Below are positions 43,579 to 55,020 of a stretch of 64,000 bases of DNA, in pieces. How positions within the stretch are numbered: position 1 is the first letter of the stretch; each line of letters starts with the position of its first letter. The notes beneath the pieces are model-generated. The model had not been told where the DNA came from. It did not search any database and worked only from the letters and a program-made list of their open reading frames with translations. The position numbers and the translations under genes were made by a program. The stretch lies in NCBI GenBank assembly GCA_022496805.1, contig CM040090.1, positions 17,230,001-17,294,000 of the forward strand. The letters are read 5' to 3'. Origin of the DNA: Pohlia nutans (Eukaryota; Streptophyta; Bryopsida; Bryales; Mniaceae).

Positions 43579-45218
43579 TTAGTGGTGGATGATCCTCCCG
43601 AGCAATCCCTGCCTCTTTCTTGGTGTCGCGGGGTTGGAGTTCGTCGTCGTCTCGAGATTGTTGTGGTGGCCAATTCCTGTGCCAATCCCGTTGTCGAGGG
43701 GGTCGTGGTGACCAATTCCTGTGCCAGTTCCGTTGTCGAGGGGGTTGTGGCCAATTCCTGTGGTCCCATTACCGTCGAGGGGGTTGCGGCGGTGGTGGCC
43801 GTGAGTTCCGGTTGTATGAAAAGCGCCGTTGTGTTCAGCATCTGAGTCGGAGGAAGAAGAAGACGAGCTCTTGGTTCTGTTCAGAATACCGCCGTGCTTG
43901 TGACCGAGCAGGTTGAAGTGCGAGGGGTTCACAAACTCGCCAGCAGGTGCCTCGCAGTAACTGCGCATTGAACATTATTAGCCTTCCACTCTCTTCAAGA
44001 CTTTTTTTCGTCAAAGAATTCAGATATTCACAATAATCATTCAAGATTTTCTTGGTCAAAGTATTCACTTACTTTCCAGTCGGCACTTCGATCATGCGCG
44101 TGACGGGAACCTCCCTCACGACTGGCACTCTGATTCTTTCTTCAATGTCTTCAACGATAACGCGGGGAACTCTCTCAATCCGGGGCGTGTCGATGTACTC
44201 GATCACAGGAACCATGTCAGTCACTTCACGCTCCTCAGGCACAACTCTGTATCAAAAAAAAATCAAGATTTAGAACAAGGGGAATCCCATGGATGAATCA
44301 ATGACTGTAGCTCAGGCACAAGAAACAGTCAAGATTTAGAACAATGGAACATCCTCCTGCTCGCTTGTTCAATGACTACGGCACAGGAACTAACTTACAT
44401 GTGCACGATCTCGATTCTCGTCTTCGGCACCTCCCTGATGATAGGCACGCGATCTACATGTTGCACTTCGTCCATAACCACTCTGGTTTTCGGCACGATA
44501 ATGGTGCGCTCTTCATTCACGATCTCCTTCACGTAATCCGTCTTCTCGACGGTGCGCATCTCAGGGTACCGCTGGATGACTTGTACTCTGGTCTCATACT
44601 CCTTAGGCTGCAACACAACATCGTCAGAATCAGCATCACATTGTACAGCCTAGGAATTTCAAATCAGTTTCCAAAGAAAACGAAGATTCAACAAATCAGC
44701 GTGTTCATTTGTAATTCACACACGAGAATGAATGAATAGCACTCGCACTTTGAAAAGATTGACTGACAGAAAACTAAAAACTTATAAATCTTGTTTTTCC
44801 TTGCACTACATGCAGAAACAGAAACAAGCGCTCCTGTCGGTTTCAGATTACACACGATGAAATGACGCTCATACACTCAAAGTTGGCTAATTGTGACTTC
44901 GAAGCTTACAAGGTTGCGCATGTTAGGATTAGGGCAGTACGCCTCGCCTTCGTTGCTAACGATTGTTCGCACGCCCTCGTGATGATGGCCATGGTGGCCG
45001 AGATGGTGGCGTTCATCATCGCTGGAGCTGCTGCTGCTGGAGCTCCGGCTGACGCTCCGGCTATGTCCCGGCAACCTGGTGCGGCGATGCCGGGGGCGTC
45101 CGACACGGCCCGGCATGGCAGCTGCCTCCGCAGCTTCCACAGCTTGTCCTCCTACGCCCTTGCCCTCCATGCGGGCTTCTTCGACGCCCAAAGCTGCACG
45201 CTCTCCTGCAGTGGCCAT
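43579..45218 (-). CDS. Articulin/alveolin-like V-P-repeat protein (357 aa)
   Basis: Minus-strand exons 45218-44910, 44607-44399, 44246-44073 and 43960-43579 are phase-consistent with GT-AG borders. A 5' UTR intron is likely at 45643-45226 (CAG/GTGAGC donor, CGCAG acceptor). The N-terminus is A/G-rich, then S-rich and H-rich (SRSSSSSSSS, HHLGHHGHHH). The core, about residues 105-235, is a chain of short V/I-P-E/K/R-rich units such as RTIIVPKTRVVMDEVQH, RVPIIREVPKTRIEI, MVPVIEYIDTPRIERV and RIRVPVVREVPVTRMIEV. That charged valine-proline pattern is characteristic of articulins and alveolins, cytoskeletal proteins beneath the protist cell surface. The C-terminus has GHNPLDNGTGTG repeats and ends in LLGRIIHH. 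Localisation and function in a plant are unknown. The family call is by pattern, not by search. Confidence 0.65.
43620..43800 (-). repeat. Coding repeats in articulin-like gene
   Basis: About four tandem copies of a 42-45-bp unit (on plus: ccaattcctgtgccagttcc with gttgtcgagggggt) encode variants of NPLDNGTGTGIGHHD. The unit is a multiple of three, so the frame is kept. Confidence 0.75.
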
Positions 45219-45225
45219 CTCCAAC

Positions 45226-45760
45226 CTGCGCTTCAAAAGACAAAACTCCGTAAGCCAAAACTCATCACGCACCAATGCACTGAATTCATCCAGCTTGTTG
45301 CAGGTCCAGGGCCCTCAGTCTATGGTCACCAAATCTAAGTTAATTCACTGACACTTCGACGCCGCTTACCTGAAAGTATTTGAACAAAGCTAAACTGAAA
45401 AACGCTCAATATAGCCATCTACATCACTGAACTTTGCAACGGTGGCATTTTCTCATTTTACATCGGTTTCCTGATTGTGATACACCATTTTCAAGCTCTT
45501 GTTCTACACTACAAGATCAACAGTGTCGATCGTGTCAAACTGAAGTCATTTTCACACAAACAAATGATTTGCAGCAAGGGGTCCAATTTTCCTACTCTAC
45601 AGAAAATACGCTATCAACAAAAGCCTGATGGGGCATTGCTCACCTGGGGATCGCAGCGAAAAGACGAAGTGGCGATGAAGTGCAGCTGAAAACTAGTGAT
45701 TCGATGAGTACTACTACGCAAGAGTGAGGAAAGCGTTGAGAAAATTAGTGGAGGATCTGT
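45226..45760 (-). other. Probable 5' UTR exon and intron of articulin-like gene
   Basis: On the minus strand a non-coding exon ending cccag at 45644 is followed by a GTGAGC donor, and an acceptor cgcag ends at 45226, eight bases before the ATG. This is inferred from splice signals only. Confidence 0.45.
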
Positions 45761-45827
45761 GGCGCGAAGGATGATTTAAGGTGGACAATTCGGGCAATTC
45801 GGGAGGCGCACAAGTTGAATTGTGCAC

Positions 45828-45833
45828 CACGTG
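45828..45833. promoter_or_regulatory. G-box (CACGTG) in articulin-like promoter
   Basis: A palindromic CACGTG within ccacgtgcc lies about 70-90 bp upstream of the inferred 5' UTR exon. G-boxes bind plant bZIP and bHLH factors. Only the sequence is seen; use is inference. Confidence 0.3.
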
Positions 45834-46205
45834 CCGTAGAATCCGATTGCTGTGGGGTTGAGTCACCGAAGATTGTTGGCGTTTGTGCGTTTACCTTTTC
45901 ATTGATTCCGGTACTCCTCTGGTACCTGGCTTGTACATCGCTGGCCTCGTTTTCGGCGCTACAGTCTCCCTGCCTGCCACCAAGGCTTCCAGTTCAAGAC
46001 AATTTATGGAATACAATTTATCTAGATTATAATGCCAAAAACTAGAATGTCATATTCACTAGAAATCACGTTGCCATGACTAAAGATCACGTTGGGATAA
46101 CCAATAACCACAGTGGGCCTCCGCTACTTCATTAACTTAACAGAAAAAAGAAAGATGAAAAGAAAAGAATAAAAACAAATTCAACTTTGGCAACGTGGTT
46201 TTTAA

Positions 46206-46437
46206 CCCCTAAACGTCCCATGGGGATAGTATATATGTTGTCCTATAATTGGGATTTGCTACTGACAAGAAACTCTAAATGAAGATCTTAGTAGCTCATT
46301 AGAACCGCATCGATTTAAATTTCAACTTCTTTTTTGAACTCAAACTTATTGAAAGTGTGGATTCATTCCAAATACAACCAAAATATAATATATTCTACTG
46401 ACCGCAAAGGCATGTTCAGACTTCAGACGTTTAGGGG
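46206..46437. mobile_element. TTAA-flanked MITE (232 bp)
   Basis: Flanked by TTAA at 46202-46205 and 46438-46441. Termini cccctaaacgtcc and cagacgtttagggg are inverted. The CCCCTAA terminus is shared with the elements at 58590 and 61585. It is inserted in a degenerate tttggc-acgtgg repeat that continues on both sides. Confidence 0.8.
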
Positions 46438-46441
46438 TTAA

Positions 46442-46600
46442 TTTCAGCAACGTGGTTTTTAGCTTTGGCTACATGGTCTCTAGCAATTTGATGTTTTGGA
46501 TAAGGCATTTTGGATTTGGTAAGGGCATTATGGTGTTTGGCTAGGGCAACATGGACTTCGGCTATTACAATGTGGTATTTGTACATGGTATTATGATTTA
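46442..46600. repeat. Degenerate short tandem repeat
   Basis: Loose units of about 21-25 bp around tttggctagggcaacatgg and cagcaacgtggtttttagc, each with an ATGG/GTGG end. Similar motifs precede the MITE (46185-46201). Confidence 0.45.
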
Positions 46601-46699
46601 ATAAATGTAACAAATTATATTCCATACTACTCATATAGAGGTAAACATTGGAAACCTTCAATTCAAAAAAAAATCCTGTAGGAAAGAGGGACCAAGCCA

Positions 46700-48660
46700 A
46701 AGTTGATCAATGTTCATTTACTCTTCAAAGCATTTGACTTTTATTACTTTTATAGTTGCGATAAAATTTGTGGCAACGTGTACTATGAACTACAATCTAC
46801 ATTATTTCCATAATATGACGAATTATATTTGTTTCAAGAAATACACATATATGACTATAAATAATTTTGTGACTAATTTATGTCTGCGACCTTGAAATTA
46901 GGGCTTCCCAAACATAGCATAATAGAAAGGAACACGTGTAGTTCTTCTCACACTCTCTAATTTCATACTCCAAAAGTTTTTCTATTGTGTAGGCACATAA
47001 TTAAATTTTGAACATCTTTAACATGCGTGTCAAGTTGTTTATATATAGTTTCACATGCATGTCAAACTACCTCACCCTAACTTTAAGTGCTTACCACCTC
47101 TCTCCCTCTTTCACGATACTATTTTAATTTCTAAAAGACAAAGGATTCGTCATTGTAAAATGACAAATTCAATCAATCATATTGTGAAAAGTATAATCCA
47201 AATGAGAGAAAAAAATTATATTACCCAAATCAATAATGAAAACATTAAATGAACTGGTAAAAAAAAAAATTACAACAAAAGGAAATCTCACCTAGCTGCC
47301 TACAGTAACTATGCAGAAACACCTTGATGTACATAATCACCCCCACTTTCATTCATGATGAAAGGGTTTTTACGTTGTGGGTTTTTTACATGATTTTATC
47401 AAGTAGTTGCCTTTACGTAAGTGAATTATGATTAGGAAAAAAATCAAAAATGATTTTACTAAGTCCTTTCATTTCACGTGACTTCCATTTTAACAAAGAA
47501 GTATTCTAAAGTTTTGAGCTACTTAATGCACACTAAATCCATTCTTTGTGGTTGACATACAAATGAAAGTTGTAGATGATGACTTTTCCATGACATACAT
47601 ACGGTTGAATTAAGTAACAATGTTGAAACATGTTTAAATTGATTGTAAAAGAGATTATTGTTTTAATTGTATGAAAAATACAAAATATTGATTCTCTTAT
47701 GAATTTGGGGTGATTAGCAAAAAGTGTATAATGTACGACATTAAACCATTTCTTGCATATTATGAAATATTTAAAGGTATAAAATTATTTTTTGATTGCT
47801 TACAAAAAGATCTCAAGCCACATGTATAGAACCATAATAGAATTTATGTGAACAACTTCACCATTATTAAAGCATAATGAATTTAACCAATCATAAAAGT
47901 TATACAAGATGAGAGTATTAAAATTGTAATTTTAGTGAATTTTTATAGAAAAATTTGTAAATTCATTCAAAAAATATTTAGGCATTTTATTTCAAATTCA
48001 ACCTTATAGATGTTTTTTTAATAAGGATGTCTTACATATACTCTTTAGACTTAAAGCTCAAAAAACGTTAAAGAAACCTCATTTTATGATACATTTAGAT
48101 ATTGCCCAAAACATGAAGGCTTTTAGGGATTATAAATACATATAAGTCCCAATTTGGGCTTCTTGGTTCTTGAGGGGTTAATGTAAACTTAGCATAGGAG
48201 AGCAATAGGAGCCAACACCCTTTTGCAATGGAACCACAATTAGTTACAATTAGAAACTAAGTACACGTGGCAATGAAAAGTAATCCCAAAAATCACGGAA
48301 TACAAATGGCATTCCCTCATTACTAAAAAAAGCGGATCCAAGTGAAGATTCTCTTTCAGTTCAATTTTCGAAAGGGTGGCTCCATTGCACTCAACATGGC
48401 CCATTCACACCAAGCCCTTGCCACACTTGCATCTGCGTTCCCGAAAAGAGAGAGAATACAACCGAGAAACAAAAAAACATTCAAAAGTCTTGTCTTTTCT
48501 TGTTGCAACTACTATTCGAGCATTGTGCAACTGCCGCAAGTAGAGACATGCTCCTTTTTTGCATTGCGTTCCTTTACGTCATGCGTTAGAGCAATTCCTA
48601 AATGCGCATTTTATATTTCTTGGTTGACAACAGATTCCCTCAAAGTTACATAACATTGGT
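46700..48660. other. AT-rich region, no gene
   Basis: Only short frames without motifs. A ggggttaa at 48174-48181 resembles a right terminus of the TTAA elements, but I found no partner. Confidence 0.35.
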
Positions 48661-49200
48661 GTATGTGAATGGGCCACCAATTATGCTATGCTATGCTGGC
48701 TGCTTGTAAATTAACTGAAAGTTAGGGCGGGAGAATAAGTAGATGGCATTTGATGCAAAAGGCGAACTGAAGACAACAGGCTGTGGGACATGAGGATCGC
48801 CACTTGGCAGATGTCTGTGTGAACATGTTGGGACCCCTCATGAGCTTGCCACCTCGGCCACAGGCTCCTGGGAATTGGCCTTTTTGCAATTTGAGATTTA
48901 TTAGCCGGGGACCCAAATTCAGCCCGAATTTTGCCCAAATTTGGCCAAATTTACTGTACAACACAATTGCAGGATGCTGTGACATTTGGGACTGTGATAT
49001 TTCCTCCATTCTTCTGTGCGTGCCATTTGGCCCTGACTGCCTTTACAAAATTGCGGTCATCTCATGTACCAACAAGTGTCTAAATCCAGATTTTATTTCA
49101 TTTTTATTTTATTTTTAATTTATCACAAACTCTCATTTTATTTATTTTTATTTTATTTTTTGAAACAATTTGATGCTTTTATTTCCAGTGCACAATCATC
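48661..49200. other. GC-richer patch, unrecognised
   Basis: 48700-49070 is less AT-rich than its surroundings and open in several frames on both strands (for example 111 codons from 48783 on plus). No motif, splice-consistent exon or repeat partner was recognised. It could be a gene relic. Confidence 0.3.
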
Positions 49201-49206
49201 ATATTC

Positions 49207-49245
49207 TTAACCCCTAACTGACTAATCGACCATTTTTTGGTCACA
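49207..49245. mobile_element. Single TTAA-element terminus
   Basis: ttaacccctaactgactaat followed by cgaccattttttggtc matches the right end of the 61585 element read in reverse. No opposite terminus was found, so it is a remnant. Confidence 0.4.
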
Positions 49246-50969
49246 ATTCAAATAGCAGTGATTGTTTATGGTCAGGATATGACGTTTTTCAAGTTTTGAA
49301 TTTTTTTAACGAAATTGGGGTAGAGATCATATTCTAGTGTTGTTTGATACATTTTATTTGCAATATTGAGGTTCACTACGGAATTCTTCAAAGACAAAGA
49401 CCTCAATATTGTAGTATTATAAAATTTACTATTTTAGGAAACTAATGATGTTATCTCGTTTGAAAATTTTGCCTCTTTAAATTTTAGCATAGAATGCCTA
49501 GTTTTAATCAATCATACCAAATTTCAAATTCTAAAGATAACATAGCCCAGTTGAGTGTTGGATATGATTTAGAAGTGAAGAAGTTAGAATGATTGTGTGT
49601 GTATTTTGTCTTGAACATTGTGATTCAGTTTGAAAATTTGAGAAATTAATGCAAGCTATTTTGAGTGAAATTCTATGTATGTGATTACGATCATTCACTA
49701 GATGTTGACCATGAACTATGAATATAATTTATTTGTAATAGAATTGTATTCGCAATGAATGTGTGATTGTTAATTTATGGTGAACTTTGTATATAGCTAG
49801 TGTAATGAGTGAGCTATAATCTTAAGGTAGTATTGATTGCATAAACAATGTATGCATTGTCAGTTATTGTGATTGAATTATACAAACTAAGGCAATTAGA
49901 GTGTTGTTGTTGTTGTTTTGAAGCAATGGTCTTGATTACTTATTGATGATAGCTCCATAGTCTATAAGGGATTGCTTATTGTGAATGCTAATTGCAATAG
50001 GACAACTTAGTGAAGTATCTCCAAAAAAATGGATGACTTTCATCCAAGCATTGATGAAAGTGTAGGGTGGATTTGAATATGTTAGTTTTTTAAAAACTGA
50101 ACGCTCTAACATTTAGGAATTAAAGAACATACTGGGCCCTTTGAGCTTAATTTCCTTAATTTTTAAACCACTTTGACCACGAATTGCTAATAATGGAGAT
50201 TTTTTTTTATAAATTGTTTTTTTAGGCATCATCCATGACAATAATATAATGTACCCTCATTTTTAGAATGTAAATTACTTATGTGATTTGAGGTTAAAAC
50301 TTAAAAACACTTCTTTAATTTTAAATTAGGAATGTCCTTTATAAATTAATATAATAAATCATTAACATCCAAGCTTATATTTAAATTTGAAAAATCAAAA
50401 TAATTATACATAAATTTATATGTTTTAATATTATGAAATTCATATGAAATTTTATATTATTTTATATAATATATGTAATTATATATTTTTATTAATTTAA
50501 ATATATTAGAAATATTCACAACATAATTGTATCAAAATTTTACCTACATTTCTTTTATAAATGTAATAAACACATGAAACAAATATATGTGATGAAATTC
50601 ATAAATTAAGTTTGCAAGATAATTATATTTTTAAATTCAATTTGAAATTCGAAATCTATTGAATAAGCTAATATTAGACTATAGAAAAGAAATTGTTGAC
50701 ATATGTGTGCTGGTCAATTATCACAGAGAAGAAATAACTATATGCACAATCATCAATTTTTTTCATGTACCATAATTTCTCAAAACATTTACAAAAGTGT
50801 TTGAAAGTAAGAATTTTAGAACACTATTTCAGACGCATAACCAAGAATGTTTGACTGATCCTGCCAATACCGGAGCGGTTGAGGTCCGAGCCTTCCGAGA
50901 AAATCAGCCTGGGTTCACCACGTGTTACACACCATGTGATGGTGGCTTCATCGTAGACTGACAGGTCCA
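49246..50969. other. Very AT-rich region, no gene
   Basis: 50340-50650 is almost pure A/T. No gene, RNA or repeat could be supported. The last 120 bases before the tRNA are GC-richer but show no recognisable feature. Confidence 0.4.
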
Positions 50970-50986
50970 GCTGGAATAGCTCAGTT

Positions 50987-51019
<33 letters not shown>

Positions 51020-51043
51020 GAGGTTCGACCCCTCCTTCTAGCG
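50970..51043 (+). tRNA. tRNA-Asn (GTT)
   Basis: A complete 74-nt cloverleaf without intron. Acceptor stem GCTGGAA pairs with TTCTAGC, the D arm carries AGCTCAGTTGGTTAGAGC (A box), the anticodon stem TGTGG/CCACA holds loop CTGTTAA with anticodon GTT at 51004-51006, and the T arm has GGAGGTTCGACCCCTCC (B box). The sequence is the typical plant nuclear (cytosolic) tRNA-Asn. A T-rich stretch (cttttttgg at 51059) can end Pol III transcription. A retroelement-tail-like repeat begins 45 bp downstream. Confidence 0.95.
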
Positions 51044-51087
51044 TATAGTAAATATTGTCTTTTTTGGATGTTTGATACTAGCCATTA

Positions 51088-51210
51088 AAGTGTCTATTGT
51101 TGATGGGGGAGAGTAGTTTTGTTCCAATGGTCCTTTCTTCGGTGGGCACTGGGTCATTGACATTACAATCAAACACTTTTTATTTATTTGTTTGTTTTTT
51201 TTTTTGTTTT
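51088..51210 (+). repeat. Retroelement 3'-tail-like repeat, copy 2
   Basis: agtgtctattgttgatgggg, then gagtagttttgttccaatgg and tcctttcttcggtgggcact match the 35228 repeat at most positions, followed by a T-rich tail (tatttatttgtttg). It follows the tRNA-Asn gene by 45 bp, so tRNA plus tail could be read as a SINE-like unit. Confidence 0.5.
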
Positions 51211-51747
51211 TGGAACAAACCTACGAAATCGATTGCAAGAATAACAGAATACAAAGCCACCATAGCAGAAACACCGCGGGGCAGGAGAGAAAGCGTTTAT
51301 TTATTTGTTTTGACTTTCAATTGCACAAGCGTCCTTTTTTTGATTGATGTATAGATTTCATTCATGTTTTTTCATCCGTCAAGCACTTTTTGTAGTGCTG
51401 ATTTTTTACTATAGATTTTATGAGAAGTTGGCTTAGAAATGGAATGATTTGTAAAACATTTATGCTATATTTCATGTTGCAGTGATCCACTAAACATTTC
51501 TTCAAAAGTAGTTCAAAAGTGCTCCTAAAAAAGTCAATTTATAATATTAAACAACCAAAAAATCTCCAAAAATCACTACACTTAGAGTTTTACATTTCAA
51601 CCCATCACAACACATTTCATCCAGATACTGTGAATATTATATTTGTAATTGAATTAATTGAATTAATTGAATTACAAAAATAATTTTGAATTTTAGGTTT
51701 TAAATTTCACACAAAATATTGGTGATTCCAACCATAGATCTAACCGT
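51211..51747. other. AT-rich DNA, no gene
   Basis: No gene seen. A tract of attgaattaattgaatta at about 51650-51670 is a short direct repeat. Confidence 0.4.
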
Positions 51748-51755
51748 ATAGATAG

Positions 51756-52024
51756 CTCAGGGGGTGCACTCTACACTATGTTTGAGAATCACGTGCGTTC
51801 ATGACCCCCTCTGAAAACCCCTTTGTATACAAGGGATTATATATCTAAAACTTTTGTATACAAATCTATTCCATCCTAAATATATGTTTAATGTATGTAT
51901 ACGTCAATATTATCTTCTCTAAATATGTCTATTGTATGTATATGTAATACAACAATATTCAAATTAATATCCCTCTTGTGCACTTATGTATACTCGTACA
52001 TGTTTAATACAGTGCACCCCCGAG
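51756..52024. mobile_element. MITE with 8-bp duplication (269 bp)
   Basis: Flanks atagatag (51748-51755) and atagagag (52025-52032) match at 7 of 8 bases. Termini ctcagggggtgcact and agtgcacccccgag are inverted. The terminal pattern CTC(A/G)GGGG with CACT at 12-15 is that of the 20901 and 28308 copies. Internally tgtatac repeats occur, as in the 20901 copy. Confidence 0.78.
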
Positions 52025-52032
52025 ATAGAGAG

Positions 52033-53555
52033 AATATAAAATTCATGATGTCCAACTTTTATTGATACACCAAGTTCAAAATATCCCTCTTAGTTGCATT
52101 TTATAATGCATCTTTGTAATTCTCCAAATATAGAGAGGGCTGTGGATATTAAGAAGTTATAAAATGGTTTTTGAAACGCTTGCCAAGATACATATAGATG
52201 AATGAGGGTTGACTTCAAGACCTTTTTTACAACACATGCATGTGTGTGTTTTAACCCTTTAGTGCCTCGGGTACTATAGCTTAGTGCACTAGATTTTAGT
52301 GGATTTTTCTACGATGATTTAATATTAAAAATATTTGGATCTTTTAATGTTTACGACTTCATCATAGCACAAAAACTATCATTCATTGCATGGTTGTGTA
52401 TAAACATGTGATCTACAAGACTTGTGGATCACGAAATCAAACTCTAATTGCCATAGATAGTTTCAATTGCTTGCAAAGATCCATGTTTCAGACTATGCAA
52501 TAAAAACCATTGAAACATGGATCTTTGCATGCAACTATGGCAATTAGGGTTGGATTTTGTATACACATTTGAATCAATGATAAGTTGCACATTGAAAGCT
52601 CAATATAAACTTTGGAAATTTTGCGGGTTTTGAATTTTTTTGAAAAGATGTGAGACATTCTTGAAACGCTTCGAAATGATATGAAACATTTTTTGAAATG
52701 TTCTTGAAACGTTTCAAAAGAGGAACGTTTTTGAGATTATCCGTTTTGTGACGTGATAAAATGTAGAATGATAATACTATATTGCACCAAGTTGAAGATA
52801 AAGTCCTGAACAAATCTTATGATGATGATCTTTGTAATTTTACATTAATTCTTTGCGTTTCAAAGAATGCCACTTCATGTGAATAAAGAGACCCTCACAA
52901 CAATTGATTCAATTTGAATCATTCAAAATGTCATACATAGTTTCAACCTTTCATTTATATATCTTCTCACCATGGTCCGTGATAAACTAACTATGAGATT
53001 ATTCTACATCATGGGTCCTAGTCAAAACATGTCCCATCAACCTTGCATTGATTACAAGAGTGTGTGAGTTATAAATTTTGTAGATACAATTAAGTACATG
53101 AACGTTATTGTGACAAGAGGCTAGCATGGAAAGATTCAAGATGCCTTGAAGTACAAATGACATTGCCAATCATTACACTATTGCATCTATAAAGCACAGA
53201 CTAGTGCAATTGGATATAAATCAATATACAAGCACAATTTATTCCTCAAACGTGAGCTAATTTCTCTCACGTGAATTTTTTTGGATGAAATCATCAATTC
53301 AAGGGCCAAATAAATTTATGCTTCTATAAGAACTATAGATGAATATCCTATTTCAAATGACGTAACCAAAAGTACTAGATAGCTCCATTCAAAATTGGCT
53401 CAGTTTTTAATATCAATTTCTTTTTAAGAATAATAATGCTTCATAAAAGATGAAGCTTGATGTGCACCTTAATCATGGTCTCCAAACATGAATAAAAGAG
53501 TAAAGTCTTGTCTGTCAAGGTTAGGCCTCTCTTCAAGCAAGTACTTTTGGCACAT
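52033..53555. other. AT-rich region upstream of S1-like gene
   Basis: No gene seen. An imperfect inverted pair around 52440-52550 (ttgcaaagatccatgtttca and tgaaacatggatctttgcat) forms a 20-bp palindrome. A one-sided ttaaccctttagtgcctcgg at 52252 resembles the termini of the 5535 element. Confidence 0.4.
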
Positions 53556-54002
53556 ATGGAAAACCTAAAGTTTCCCATTCTATGCTTCACATTAGTCTTT
53601 CTCGTGGTGATGGAATCAACAACTATGGCCAACTGTTCTAGTATTGCTTCAGTCTACATTTTTAACAGGGGCATCAAATTGCCAATCCAAATGCAATGCC
53701 GGAACAAGAATGGAAAGATCGTCATCAAACCAACGTTGCTTCATAACAACGAACATGTAGGTTTGGTATTCGAGCCCAACTATTGGGGCACAACTCGAGT
53801 TAAGTGTGACTTCACATGGATAGTTGCGGATGAAACTTATGTCCAAAATATTGATGTGTGGTATGATTCGTTCTTTTATTTCTGGGACGAACCGCCGTGT
53901 AAGCAATGTACATGGCTTGTGAGTCCTTGGGGTTTTACTGGGTATAAAGATGGAGAATTGGGAAAAGAAATAGCACATTATCATTGGAGTCCTCTAGAGT
54001 GA
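53556..54002 (+). CDS. S1/self-incompatibility-like secreted protein (148 aa)
   Basis: ATG at 53556 begins a signal peptide (ENLKFPILCFTLVFLVVM, cleavage probably near ANC), preferred over the upstream in-frame ATG at 53508, which would bury it. The mature part has the layout of S-protein homologues (Self-incomp_S1): a VYIFNRG strand, IQMQCRNKNG, GLVFEPN, a GTTRVKCDFTW core with conserved Cys and Trp, a WYDSFFYF strand, and CKQCTWLVSPWGF. Length and single-exon structure fit the family. Members are small secreted proteins; poppy PrsS triggers self-pollen rejection, but most have unknown roles, and here none can be assigned. The gene is uninterrupted. The identification is by pattern; a search would settle it. 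Confidence 0.72.
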   Translation: MENLKFPILCFTLVFLVVMESTTMANCSSIASVYIFNRGIKLPIQMQCRNKNGKIVIKPTLLHNNEHVGLVFEPNYWGTTRVKCDFTWIVADETYVQNIDVWYDSFFYFWDEPPCKQCTWLVSPWGFTGYKDGELGKEIAHYHWSPLE

Positions 54003-55020
54003 TTACCACAAGAACATCATCTATTCAGTTCAACAAACCATGATTAAAAATCGAGTTTAGAAGAATCGATGTGATTATTTGGATTTTTTTACGTAGGCTT
54101 ACTACCATTTTGCGGGAAATCATATATAATACGGTCACATCTGACTCAAGGAAATAGTCTAGCAATTTATTGGCTAGACAAATCAGAAGGTAATTATAAA
54201 ATCATTTTTTATGAGAGCTAATTGTAGATAAAGGTAAGAAAAATTAGGAAATTAGATTAGAACTGTTAGAATTTAAGATTTGAGAAGTGTTTGTGTACTA
54301 TGTATGAAGCACGTTGTACTAAAAACTTGTATTTAAAATGAAAGTATAACTGAAGCATGCCAAAGTTTGAAATGAAGAAAATAAGTGTTTGAGATACTTT
54401 TTTTACAGCTAAATGCTTCTAGGTTTGACATAGGGTAGAGATTCGATCGAGTAACCTGAGTTAATGGGATTAAACGCATTGAAGGTCGGAGTTGTCAAAG
54501 GAAGGGAGGCAAACCAACAGGTCTTCATGAATATTATTTCCTAGCAACCTGCTGAGAAATCTTTGTACAATTACAAAGAATAATGTTTTTAAACTGAAAT
54601 TGAGGACAAAGTACGAGGGTTGGTATATCTTGCAAAGAATTGGTGATCGAAAGAACATGGAAAAATTAATGCGGATCGAAGTGATGCATGGCTAATGACA
54701 CAATGTGTTTGGCCTGGAAAAGGTTTGTTCCTGATGTAGTCTACAACTTTTAATAATTAAATATTCAATGTAGCAAAGACGTCTAAAAGCTAAATAATAC
54801 ATGTGCTGAGGTCAGGTTTCTTAAATATGACAACGTAAAGGTTTTCCACAGACCAATAGACATGTTTTCCATTTTGAATAGGGACTATGACCAAGATTTA
54901 AAATAAAATTAAACTACAAATTCATGTTTCAGAATACAAACTCAATAAAGCTAAACCGGCCTCTCTGAGACCGGAATGTGGTATTAATTCCTACTACCAA
55001 TTTTTCATCAAACTCGCTTC
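54003..55020. other. Intergenic DNA, no gene
   Basis: AT-rich with short frames only. It separates the S1-like gene from the convergent peroxidase relic. Confidence 0.4.

Noticed and set aside
43561..43916. Plus-strand frames of 94-98 codons over the articulin-like gene
   Set aside because: They mirror the repeated C-terminal coding exon; splice-consistent exons and coherent composition are on the minus strand.
48711..49118. Gene in the 48.7-49.1 kb GC-richer patch
   Set aside because: Open frames on both strands, no motif, no splice-consistent neighbours.
52252..52290. Complete TTAA element starting at 52252
   Set aside because: Only one terminus (ttaaccctttagtgcctcgg) is present; no inverted partner was found within several kb.
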